A stretch of 64,000 bases of DNA. Source: Eubacterium sp. GTDB taxonomy: Bacteria > Bacillota > Clostridia > Lachnospirales > Lachnospiraceae. The translations under genes were made by a program, and so were the position numbers. Shown in pieces: positions 28,250 to 35,866 of the stretch (positions within the stretch are counted from its first letter, which is position 1; each line of letters starts with the position of its first letter). The notes under the pieces were generated by a model. It was not told the DNA's origin. It ran no database searches and saw only the letters and a list, made by a program, of their open reading frames with translations. The stretch covers positions 62,001 to 126,000 of the forward strand of contig JAFZRN010000007.1 of assembly GCA_017619835.1 (NCBI GenBank), read 5' to 3'.

Positions 28250-28279
28250 ATTTTACCACCAAATAACTAGTTATGTCAA
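28250..28279 (-). promoter_or_regulatory. promoter of the pilus operon with palindromic spacer
   Basis: Minus strand TTGACA (28274-28279) and TAAAAT (28250-28255) are 18 bases apart. The spacer holds a perfect 12-bp palindrome, ATAACTAGTTAT (28263-28274), that touches the -35 box, a typical place for a repressor or MerR-type activator site. Confidence 0.65.
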
Positions 28280-28346
28280 CTATTTTGGCATGGAATTCAC
28301 CCATTTTCACACTTTAAACATATTAATTTCATGGCTTTTTTACACG

Positions 28347-28374
28347 AAAAAACGCTGACTGAAGCCAGCGTTTT
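28347..28374 (-). terminator. terminator of the surface-protein gene
   Basis: AAAACGCTG and CAGCGTTTT pair around an 8-base loop, with T6 following on the minus strand. It separates the FN3/Big2 gene from the pilus operon, so the two are separate transcripts. Confidence 0.85.
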
Positions 28375-28402
28375 AACATTTTGCTATTTATGTCAATTAT
28401 CT

Positions 28403-31390
28403 TTATTTGACGGTGACATTTACGGTCTTACATATACCGTTCTGCGTGTAGCAGTGAATTTTCGCCTTACCGGCCTTCAGGGCCTTCACTTTTCCACTCT
28501 TCGAAACAGTGGCAACGCTGGGATCGGTGCTCTCATAGCGGACCTTCGCGATGTGCGTGCTGACCTTCTTACCCTTCGGCTTCTTGACCGTAGCTTTGAT
28601 CTTGGACGTCTTGCCCTTCTTGATACTGAGCTTGGTCTTCTTCACCTTAAGCTTCGTCGGGTTGCCCTTCTTGCCGCCACCGGTGGCAACGTGCACGGAC
28701 TTGGAAGTGGTGAGAACCTTGTCGCCCACCGAGGTCGTCTTATAAGCAACGACCATGTACTTGTAGTAAGTATTCTTCTTAAGTTTCTTTATGGTAAATG
28801 TCTTCTTGCCGGAACCTTTTACAGTGGTTATATACTTCATCTTGTTGCCACATTTCGAACCGTAAATGATATAGCCGTCGGCCTGCTTTATGGATTTCCA
28901 TGTAAGCTTGATAGCATTATTCTTCTTCGGAGTTCCCTTAAGCATGAGGAACTTCATTGTTGATCCTTCAACATCACCCTTATCGGTATTTGCATTCTCG
29001 ATCACTGCCTGCTTCTCTTCTACCAAGATATTTTCGGCTTCGGGGAAGATGGACGTCAGGTCATCAGCCGGATTCTCTGTCGGAGCAGCTGATGGTGAAG
29101 TCGTCGGCTCCGCTGATGCAGTCGGTTCCGGTGATGATGATGGATCTGCCGTCGGGGTTGGCTCCGGAGTCGGTGTCGTGGCCAAGTCATTTCCATACTT
29201 AATCTTAAGGTTGCAGGAGTCGAAGATGTAATATAACAGTTCATCACTAGATAAAACCAATTCATAGAGGCCTAAGTCCTTGGGGAATATGCCAAGGCTA
29301 AGAACTGTTGCTTCTTTTACCGTGTCACACTCAACTCCCGAAAGCGTCATGACAGTTTTGCCATCTTCATTCTTAGACATATGTATCTTCATCACCGAAT
29401 CTTCTTCTGGTTCGATAGAAATATGAGTATAAATGCTGGTCGGTCCGAAGAATTGATCTGCAAGAAATACGTCCGCCTCAGCCAGCTTCTCGGAATCAGA
29501 TGGAACCGGCGTCAGATAATAATCATAATCAAAGATGACATCTTTATTTTCAAATATCGTCGTGCCGGCAGCCTTGTCAAACTCGCCATCGTACCACATT
29601 TCTTTGATCATAGTCGAATAATAGAAATAGAAAAGGAAGTCGTTGGTGCTGTCGTCAGCAAAATATTTGCCTTTATAATATGACGGACCACCCGCCTCAA
29701 TGAGTTCAGAGCCTGTTATCGTTACGGTTTTTCCATTTGAAAGATCATAATTCAGAACTTTGTTGACTCTTATCGGAGGCTTTGCATATACGGTTACATC
29801 ATCATAGATTCTTACCATGAATTCATCTTTATGCGTAGTGTCATTATATAGAATATCGATTTGGTAAAGATCCTTTACATAGGTTTTGATCTCGCCTTCC
29901 GGCTCATTTGAAAACATGTAGGCGGCAAACTTCTCATTTTCATCGGTTATAAACGTCTCATAGACATCCTTTGAGCCACCATCGGAATCCTTTTTCGGAA
30001 TCGCGAGTTCTGCGAGGGTTTTGCTTCCGTCGTAGGACTTGATGGTAAGTATTGCGGTATCGCCCTTGATCTTCCAGTTAACTGTCTTGGGCTCGATTGT
30101 TCCGTCTTCCCATACGTAGCCTTCATTAAGGGTAAATGTCGCCGAATACCTGCCGGCTTCCGTGGCTTTGACTGTACCAGTGTAGGTGTAAAAGCTCTCA
30201 TCTGCTATATAGTCTACGCCGGTCTGCTCTGTTGAGTCTGCCTTAAGGCCGGTGATTGCAGTAGGGATAGGAACGCCATCAGTTTTGTAGAATAAGAGGT
30301 TGTCGTAGTGGGACGTACCTGTTGCGTCATATATTCCTATATAGTTCAGAGTCTGGGTTAAGTTATATCTCAGATCATCGGTTTCTGAACTATTCTGATC
30401 CCATTTTTTACCATCGACATTTACAGAGTATTTGTTGTTATATTTATCGATCACCAGTTTGAAATGTTTTTTTACATTTTGAGGCATATAGCCTATCTCA
30501 ACATATTTATCGAGATTTTTAGCGCCCAGGTAACTGATCTCACCGTTAATGTAGCTTGCAACCGCAGCAACACCATACCCTTGACCTTTACCATTATGGC
30601 CCTCATTCATTCTCTGGTACTGTCCGGCATATATTGCAGATCTGCCAAAACCATGTGTCTCGCCAACATCTGTTCTTGTAACATCAGCCTCATAGATATA
30701 GAATCCGTCTTCGACGCCATTTCCAAGACTAATGCATGCATCAACACCTGCCCCACCCGTGCCTGTAACAGTCAGGTACTTCGTTTCGGATTCAGAAGCT
30801 ACGACCTTCTGATTCGTTTGGCCGTTTCCTACTCCGACGCCATAAAGATATAAAAATGGTTTTCCCTGAAAATCTGCAGGGGGATTATTGCTGCTATGCG
30901 CTAAATATGTTCCACCATCATATGTTTCAAAATCCTCAGTGTAGTAGACATCATAAGGAAGCTCTGCTTCGAAAAACTGAGATGTTTCTGATATCTTTCC
31001 ATCATCGTCAACGAATGCAGCCTGGATACATACAACCTTCGGTCCTTTTGACATACCCTGTGCAGCTCCGAGAGTTATAAGGTTGTTCTTTCCTGCTTCT
31101 GCATCAATACTATTTCCGGCTGAAAATATATTTATGGCAGCCGGAGCATCGCTCTTTGATCTGACATAATAAAATATCTTCACATCTTCGTCAGCACTTG
31201 TTGCTGTATCAGGCAGATAGAAATAAAGCTTCGCGTTCTCGGCATCTGTTCTCAGGATGCTTCCAACAGCGCTGCCTTTAAAGTATTCGTCATCATCCGC
31301 TTTTACAGTGCCCCACGGCAGGAATGCCGCAATCACCACAGCCATAATGACGCAGGCGATGAAGTTTCTGATTGCTCTTCTCTTACTCAT
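28403..31390 (-). CDS. secreted multi-domain surface protein (LamG-like, FN3, Big2)
   Basis: A 995-residue exported protein with a signal peptide (1-31). About 150-370 looks like a LamG/concanavalin-type beta-sandwich (YYTEDFETYDGGTYL, NYIGIYDATGTSHYDNLLFY), by pattern only. A Pro/Thr/Ser linker (about 735-775) is followed by a fibronectin type III domain (about 815-905; IKLTWKSIKQADGYIIYG) and a Lys-rich bacterial Ig-like Big2 domain (about 910-995; YESTDPSVATVSKSGKVKALKAGKAKI). There is no sorting signal or dockerin, so the basic C-terminus may hold it to the wall by charge (inference). ATG 31390 follows GGGGGAG. A repeat copy lies just upstream. Its position beside a cellulase suggests carbohydrate or surface binding. 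Confidence 0.75.
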   Translation of the reverse strand: MSKRRAIRNFIACVIMAVVIAAFLPWGTVKADDDEYFKGSAVGSILRTDAENAKLYFYLPDTATSADEDVKIFYYVRSKSDAPAAINIFSAGNSIDAEAGKNNLITLGAAQGMSKGPKVVCIQAAFVDDDGKISETSQFFEAELPYDVYYTEDFETYDGGTYLAHSSNNPPADFQGKPFLYLYGVGVGNGQTNQKVVASESETKYLTVTGTGGAGVDACISLGNGVEDGFYIYEADVTRTDVGETHGFGRSAIYAGQYQRMNEGHNGKGQGYGVAAVASYINGEISYLGAKNLDKYVEIGYMPQNVKKHFKLVIDKYNNKYSVNVDGKKWDQNSSETDDLRYNLTQTLNYIGIYDATGTSHYDNLLFYKTDGVPIPTAITGLKADSTEQTGVDYIADESFYTYTGTVKATEAGRYSATFTLNEGYVWEDGTIEPKTVNWKIKGDTAILTIKSYDGSKTLAELAIPKKDSDGGSKDVYETFITDENEKFAAYMFSNEPEGEIKTYVKDLYQIDILYNDTTHKDEFMVRIYDDVTVYAKPPIRVNKVLNYDLSNGKTVTITGSELIEAGGPSYYKGKYFADDSTNDFLFYFYYSTMIKEMWYDGEFDKAAGTTIFENKDVIFDYDYYLTPVPSDSEKLAEADVFLADQFFGPTSIYTHISIEPEEDSVMKIHMSKNEDGKTVMTLSGVECDTVKEATVLSLGIFPKDLGLYELVLSSDELLYYIFDSCNLKIKYGNDLATTPTPEPTPTADPSSSPEPTASAEPTTSPSAAPTENPADDLTSIFPEAENILVEEKQAVIENANTDKGDVEGSTMKFLMLKGTPKKNNAIKLTWKSIKQADGYIIYGSKCGNKMKYITTVKGSGKKTFTIKKLKKNTYYKYMVVAYKTTSVGDKVLTTSKSVHVATGGGKKGNPTKLKVKKTKLSIKKGKTSKIKATVKKPKGKKVSTHIAKVRYESTDPSVATVSKSGKVKALKAGKAKIHCYTQNGICKTVNVTVK

Positions 31391-31406
31391 ATGCTCCCCC
31401 TTATTT

Positions 31407-31479
31407 CGTTATAGGTTTTGCCTAATTGAATTGTGTCCATTCTGTGAAAGGGGCCTGACCCCATTACAAAAGTGTTACG
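31407..31479 (-). repeat. dispersed repeat, copy E1 (chimeric, 73 bp)
   Basis: It matches copy E2 at 34407-34479 in 70 of 73 positions, exactly 3000 bp apart. The left half resembles type I (CATTCTGTG) and the right half is type II (CCCCATTACAAAAGTGTTAC), joined at GGGGCCTGACCCC. An extra 22-base tail on the left reads TTATAGGTTTTGCCTAATT in part. It lies four bases past the cellulase stop codon and 16 bases before the next ATG. Confidence 0.9.
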
Positions 31480-31483
31480 TTTT

Positions 31484-33298
31484 TTATTTCTTTATTTTGA
31501 CCTTTTTCTTAGTTGACCAGGCGGAATACTGACGCCTGCCGTCCACAGTTCTGTAAGCGCGAAGACGTATATAATATGTCTTGCCCTTATTAAGCTTCGT
31601 TAGTTTACAGCATAATACAGAGTCACCTGTAATTTCAATCATTTTATTGTTTTTGAACTTCTTGCTTCTCGCGTACTGAACCTGATAGCCGGCCGCGCCG
31701 TCCTTTTTGGCCCAGTTCACGGTTATCGTCTTTTTCTTATTATTCTTAGCAGAGCTGATCTTTGGCTTTGTGAGGCCGAGACCGTAGTTGAACCTAAGAC
31801 TGATCTTCTTTATATCGCTCTTTGTCATAAGGGAAATGGCTCCGTTGACGTCATTTTTATGAGCAAGATAAAGTGCGGCAGCCGAACCCACAAGGCAGGC
31901 GTTATAGTCGAGCGCAACCTCGTTACACTGATAATCCGACTGGCTGTCGGTATAGGTGCCGTTTGAATCCTTGGGACCGCCGACAAGCGCACCGAGCAGG
32001 ATGTAATGATTCTTTGAGGTTATACCCGCATCTGTTGAATTAGATGCTGCCCTGTGGTGGGGATACTTAACAGAGCGGCTGTTATAACCGACAATGTAGC
32101 ATTTCTTCTGCTTATTGTTGCCCATGAGATACTTCATCTGTCTAGTGGCCCAGGACTTATAGGTCTTCTTCTTTGCAGCCTTATCATAGAGGAGGCCGAG
32201 GAACTGGGTGTTGCAGTTATATCTCGCACTGCCCCACTCAAGAAGGCAGCTGTAGCCCTTCTCGGATCTCTTCATGTTGTTTGCGCAGTTCTTTAAAGAA
32301 TCCTTGCTGCCTGCGCCGTAATAATCTGCGATTGCGCTGACATTATCCCATGAAAGCCATGAATAGATATTGTAGCCGCCCTGATTCTGATTCTTTATAT
32401 TGTCAAATTCGTTCTTGTAAGTCGAGTTGCCGGTGGCCTTGTAAAGAAGTGCTGCGGCAAGCGCGTAGTCATCGCCCCATGACTGAGAGTCATAGAGGTA
32501 GCCGCCGGTGCTGGAATCGTAAAGGCCTTCCTTTGTGACCTTCTTGGTCTTGAAGCCCTTGGCATATTTGAAAAGCTTCTCGGCATATTCGAGAGATGTC
32601 TTATCGTTAAAGTTGATGTACTGGACCGCAAGTGCAGCTGCTGCCTCGCTCACCTCATCGGTAGCGGGGTTATTCTTTGAAGTGTAATAAACCTTGCGGA
32701 CTGAATTCTGCTTCTCGGGAGCTTCCCATTTCTTATGATCCTCATCTCCGTCGGAAACCTGATATACGAAGAAGTCAACATCACCATTGGATTTAAGGAC
32801 GGTGCAGCGTTCGAAATATTCGCAGAAATGTGTTGTTATCTTCTTCAGATGACCTGTCGAGCCGGTGTCCTTAAATGCGTCCTTGAATTCCATGTAGGAT
32901 ATTCCGAGCATTGTTGCTGTATACGCCTGAGGAAGTCCTGCTTTTAAATGGTCTCCTGCATCATGGAAGCCTCCGCTTACATCTACTGTCTTACTCTTTA
33001 TCTTGACCTTGGTGTCGCCGGTGTGGCAGTTTCCGCGCCAGGAGAAAGCAGACTTTTTCTCTACCTCGGTTCCGCACATGTTGGCGTCGTAGAAGTAAAG
33101 GGACTCCTGGAGGAGTTTTGCGTAGTTGTATTCTATTGAAGCAGCCTCCACATTACTTAGAGAATCTTCATTGGCAGGAGAAATCACTGAAGGTGATAAT
33201 ACCGCCTCTGTAAAAGCAATAAGAAGAGCCATCACAAAAGGCATAGCTCTTCTTACTATAATTTTGCATGATTTGTTTGTATTTATAGTATTTTTCAT
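31484..33298 (-). CDS. secreted glycoside hydrolase family 9 endoglucanase
   Basis: Likely a cellulase cutting beta-1,4-glucan outside the cell. It has 604 residues: signal region (about 12-52), GH9 catalytic domain (about 57-485) and a C-terminal FN3-like domain (about 510-604) with a Lys-rich end. Catalytic features are GGFHDAGDH (Asp113, Asp116), YPHHRAAS (about 413-420) and SDYQCNEVALDYNA (acid Glu near 460). The standard GH9 residues are all present. There is no dockerin or recognisable cellulose-binding module. ATG 33298 follows AAGG. The FN3-like tail is similar in style to that of the downstream surface protein. Confidence 0.92.
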   Translation of the reverse strand: MKNTINTNKSCKIIVRRAMPFVMALLIAFTEAVLSPSVISPANEDSLSNVEAASIEYNYAKLLQESLYFYDANMCGTEVEKKSAFSWRGNCHTGDTKVKIKSKTVDVSGGFHDAGDHLKAGLPQAYTATMLGISYMEFKDAFKDTGSTGHLKKITTHFCEYFERCTVLKSNGDVDFFVYQVSDGDEDHKKWEAPEKQNSVRKVYYTSKNNPATDEVSEAAAALAVQYINFNDKTSLEYAEKLFKYAKGFKTKKVTKEGLYDSSTGGYLYDSQSWGDDYALAAALLYKATGNSTYKNEFDNIKNQNQGGYNIYSWLSWDNVSAIADYYGAGSKDSLKNCANNMKRSEKGYSCLLEWGSARYNCNTQFLGLLYDKAAKKKTYKSWATRQMKYLMGNNKQKKCYIVGYNSRSVKYPHHRAASNSTDAGITSKNHYILLGALVGGPKDSNGTYTDSQSDYQCNEVALDYNACLVGSAAALYLAHKNDVNGAISLMTKSDIKKISLRFNYGLGLTKPKISSAKNNKKKTITVNWAKKDGAAGYQVQYARSKKFKNNKMIEITGDSVLCCKLTKLNKGKTYYIRLRAYRTVDGRRQYSAWSTKKKVKIKK

Positions 33299-33375
33299 GT
33301 ATTTTACCTTGATCTAGCCGTCATCTTTTCCCCTGCGACTACAATTTTCCTTTTTTCTTTTGTTTTTGTAGCTTT

Positions 33376-34401
33376 TTACCGCATCAACTTCTCAAGCATA
33401 TAGGTAATGCAGAACATGCTGGCCTGTGTAGTTTCTTCTTTTCCGTTCTCATAAACGATTGTTGTGTCGTAGTAGGTAATGTCATCGCCTTCGAGCATGC
33501 TTTCATCGAAGTCTTCGATCACCTTCGCATAGTCATAAGTGACGATCTTCCTGTATGAACGTTCATCGAGCTCGAAATGCTGCTCTCCGACACTATCCGA
33601 GTATTCGTCTTTATATACAAAAATATATTTGCCGTCCTCTTCAAAAACTCTGTAATACTTATTAAAGCCCTGCTCACTGCCCGTCATATGGATGCTGATC
33701 CCGACGACTGCGCCATTGGGGTTAGACACATTCTCGTCATCGGTGACATTTCCATCTCCTTTAATATCGATCGCGTCGCCGAGATAGGTCGGCTTGGGCT
33801 TAAAAATGCATTTCAAAAAGTCCTTGTCGCGTGCAAATATTTCGCGAAGGCTACGGTAATCATTTCCGGCATAAGTATCTTCACAGCCGACGCCATATGC
33901 TTCAACGCCGAGCCTCTTTGCAATGTAAAGTGCCCTGCCGAGGTGATAAGTCTGGGTAATGATTATCATCTTCTTCACGCCGAATACGTCTCTGGCACGG
34001 TAAATGCTTTCGTAAGTCGAGAAGCCTGCATGATCCATGAAAATGTCTTCCGACAGGGCTTCGCCCTTATCAAGAATATAGAGCCTCATGGTGCGGACCT
34101 CATTATAGTTGATCTTACCATGGTCTCCGGACATAAGGAACTTCGGCACGTTACTGCTCTCGTAGACTTTTTCGGCAAGCTCGAGCCTGTCGCGGAGCAT
34201 CGGAGTCGGACTTCCATCCTCATATACACCGCAGCCAAGCACAAGAATGCAGTCCACGTCCAAAAGCCCGGCTGCCTCTTCGACGGTCAGGATCCTGTCA
34301 GCCGCACTCCTGTTAACAAGCGCACTGATCCCGAACACCCCCGCAATGAGCACTGCCAAAACCAATAATATTATAAACATGAATTTCAGAAACTTTTTCA
34401 T
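33376..34401 (-). CDS. SanA/YdcF-like DUF218 membrane protein with C-terminal extension
   Basis: A 341-residue protein with one N-terminal membrane span (about 5-27). The DUF218 domain (about 48-215) shows CILVLGCGVYEDGSPTPML, RLELAEKVYE, MSGDH, DHAGFSTYESI and TQTYHLGRALYIAKRLG. The family is tied to envelope integrity and vancomycin tolerance in enteric bacteria (SanA), but the biochemical activity is unclear. Residues about 225-341 are an extra beta-rich region I do not recognise. The ribosome site is weak and lies inside the edge of repeat E2, five bases from the ATG. Confidence 0.8.
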   Translation of the reverse strand: MKKFLKFMFIILLVLAVLIAGVFGISALVNRSAADRILTVEEAAGLLDVDCILVLGCGVYEDGSPTPMLRDRLELAEKVYESSNVPKFLMSGDHGKINYNEVRTMRLYILDKGEALSEDIFMDHAGFSTYESIYRARDVFGVKKMIIITQTYHLGRALYIAKRLGVEAYGVGCEDTYAGNDYRSLREIFARDKDFLKCIFKPKPTYLGDAIDIKGDGNVTDDENVSNPNGAVVGISIHMTGSEQGFNKYYRVFEEDGKYIFVYKDEYSDSVGEQHFELDERSYRKIVTYDYAKVIEDFDESMLEGDDITYYDTTIVYENGKEETTQASMFCITYMLEKLMR

Positions 34402-34406
34402 AATCC

Positions 34407-34479
34407 CGTTATAGGTTTTACCTAATTAAAATGTGTCCATTCTGTGAAAGGGGCCTGACCCCATTACAAAAGTGTTACG
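34407..34479 (-). repeat. dispersed repeat, copy E2 (chimeric, 73 bp)
   Basis: Second copy of E1 with three base differences. It begins one base after the MATE stop codon and ends five bases before the SanA-like ATG, so it fills the whole intergenic gap. The placement relative to stop and start codons copies E1. Confidence 0.9.
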
Positions 34480-34480
34480 A

Positions 34481-35866
34481 TTATTTGACGATGTTTTTCA
34501 TCCAGATATTCTTTTTCAGCAAGATGAAGCCTACGATGCATTTGATGAAGTCGACGGCGTGGATGAGTGCGAATACGGAGGCGGGGCCAATCGTAGTAAA
34601 GCGGCTCAGCACGTATGCCACAGGCACGCTGACAACTATCATAAAGAAGCTGTCGAAGAAGAACGTGATTATCGTCTTGCCTCCTGCTCTTATCGTAAAG
34701 TACGAGGTATGAAGGAAGGCGTCCTTCGGCATGAATGCCGCCTGAACCATAAGGAAATGCGCCGCCACGAGGCGAGCCATGTTATTTGTATTATAAACCT
34801 TCGGATAAAGCGGTGCCGTAAAGAACATGATCGCGCCGATAACAATGGAACTTAAGATTGCGGTCGCAATGATCTTGTTGTCGTAGTCCTTCGCCTTCTT
34901 CATATCGCCCGCGCCCAGGTACTGGCCGACGATTATCGCGATCGAATCGCCCATCGCGATGAAGAAAATATTGAACAGGTTATTGATCGTGTTAGCAATG
35001 TTCTGGCCTGCGACGACATTTAACCCACGCAAAGAGTAAGCCTGCGAAAGCATCGCAATTCCGATGGACCAGAGCCCCTCGTTTACGAGTATCGGCATGC
35101 CTGTAATGAAGAACTTCTTCACGAGGCTTCTAGGCACAATCAGCGTCCGGAAGATACCCTTGAAGTAGGTATGCTTGTCCCGGTTTCTGTAAGCCCACAC
35201 GATAACGATCATCATCTCGACATAATGCGAAATGACCGTTGCTATCGCTGCGCCGGCGATCCCCAGCTTCGGGAAGCCGAATTTGCCGAAAATAAGCAGG
35301 TAGTTGAACACAAAATTAGTCAGTACTGCGCAGACGCCTGCGATCATCGGCACGAATGTCTGGCCGCACTCTCTCAGGGTGCTTGTGTAAAGCATTCCGA
35401 TCCAGACCGACGGAAGCATGAAAAGGATGATCCCCAGGTAGCGCCTGCCGTAAATGAGTGTCGCTTCCAGGTCGCCGCCGTCTGCGGTCCCGCTTAAGTA
35501 AAGCCCGATCAGATTATCGCCGAACATGATCAGCACAAATGTCACGGACATCATAACGATGAACCCAAGCCACAGCTTGTATCTGAAGGTCAGCCTGATA
35601 CCTTCGTCGTCTTTGTTGCCGAAATACTGCGCGGTGAAGATCCCGACGCCCGAAAGGCCGCCGAACATCAGAAGGTAGAACACGAATATCAGCTGGTTTA
35701 CTATCGCAACGCCTGACATCTGTTCGGTTCCGAGCTGCCCGACCATGATATTATCCAGCAGGTTGACAAAGTTCGTCAGCCCGTTCTGGATCATGATCGG
35801 AAATGCCACCGCGAAAAGCGTCTTATAAAATTTTTTATCTCCGATATATTTCTGTTTCAGTTTCAT
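34481..35866 (-). CDS. MATE family multidrug/metabolite exporter
   Basis: A 461-residue integral membrane protein with about twelve hydrophobic segments and the MatE pattern (FPIMIQNGLTNFVNLLDNIM, GQYLGAGDMKKAKDY). Such proteins export drugs or metabolites with Na+ or H+ (family knowledge); the substrate is unknown. The ATG follows the rng stop with no gap (TAAATG) and no clear ribosome site, so translation is probably coupled. Confidence 0.92.
   Translation of the reverse strand: MKLKQKYIGDKKFYKTLFAVAFPIMIQNGLTNFVNLLDNIMVGQLGTEQMSGVAIVNQLIFVFYLLMFGGLSGVGIFTAQYFGNKDDEGIRLTFRYKLWLGFIVMMSVTFVLIMFGDNLIGLYLSGTADGGDLEATLIYGRRYLGIILFMLPSVWIGMLYTSTLRECGQTFVPMIAGVCAVLTNFVFNYLLIFGKFGFPKLGIAGAAIATVISHYVEMMIVIVWAYRNRDKHTYFKGIFRTLIVPRSLVKKFFITGMPILVNEGLWSIGIAMLSQAYSLRGLNVVAGQNIANTINNLFNIFFIAMGDSIAIIVGQYLGAGDMKKAKDYDNKIIATAILSSIVIGAIMFFTAPLYPKVYNTNNMARLVAAHFLMVQAAFMPKDAFLHTSYFTIRAGGKTIITFFFDSFFMIVVSVPVAYVLSRFTTIGPASVFALIHAVDFIKCIVGFILLKKNIWMKNIVK

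Noticed and set aside
31484-33298. Cellulosome component
   Set aside because: No dockerin or cohesin pattern was seen in the cellulase or in the neighbouring surface protein.
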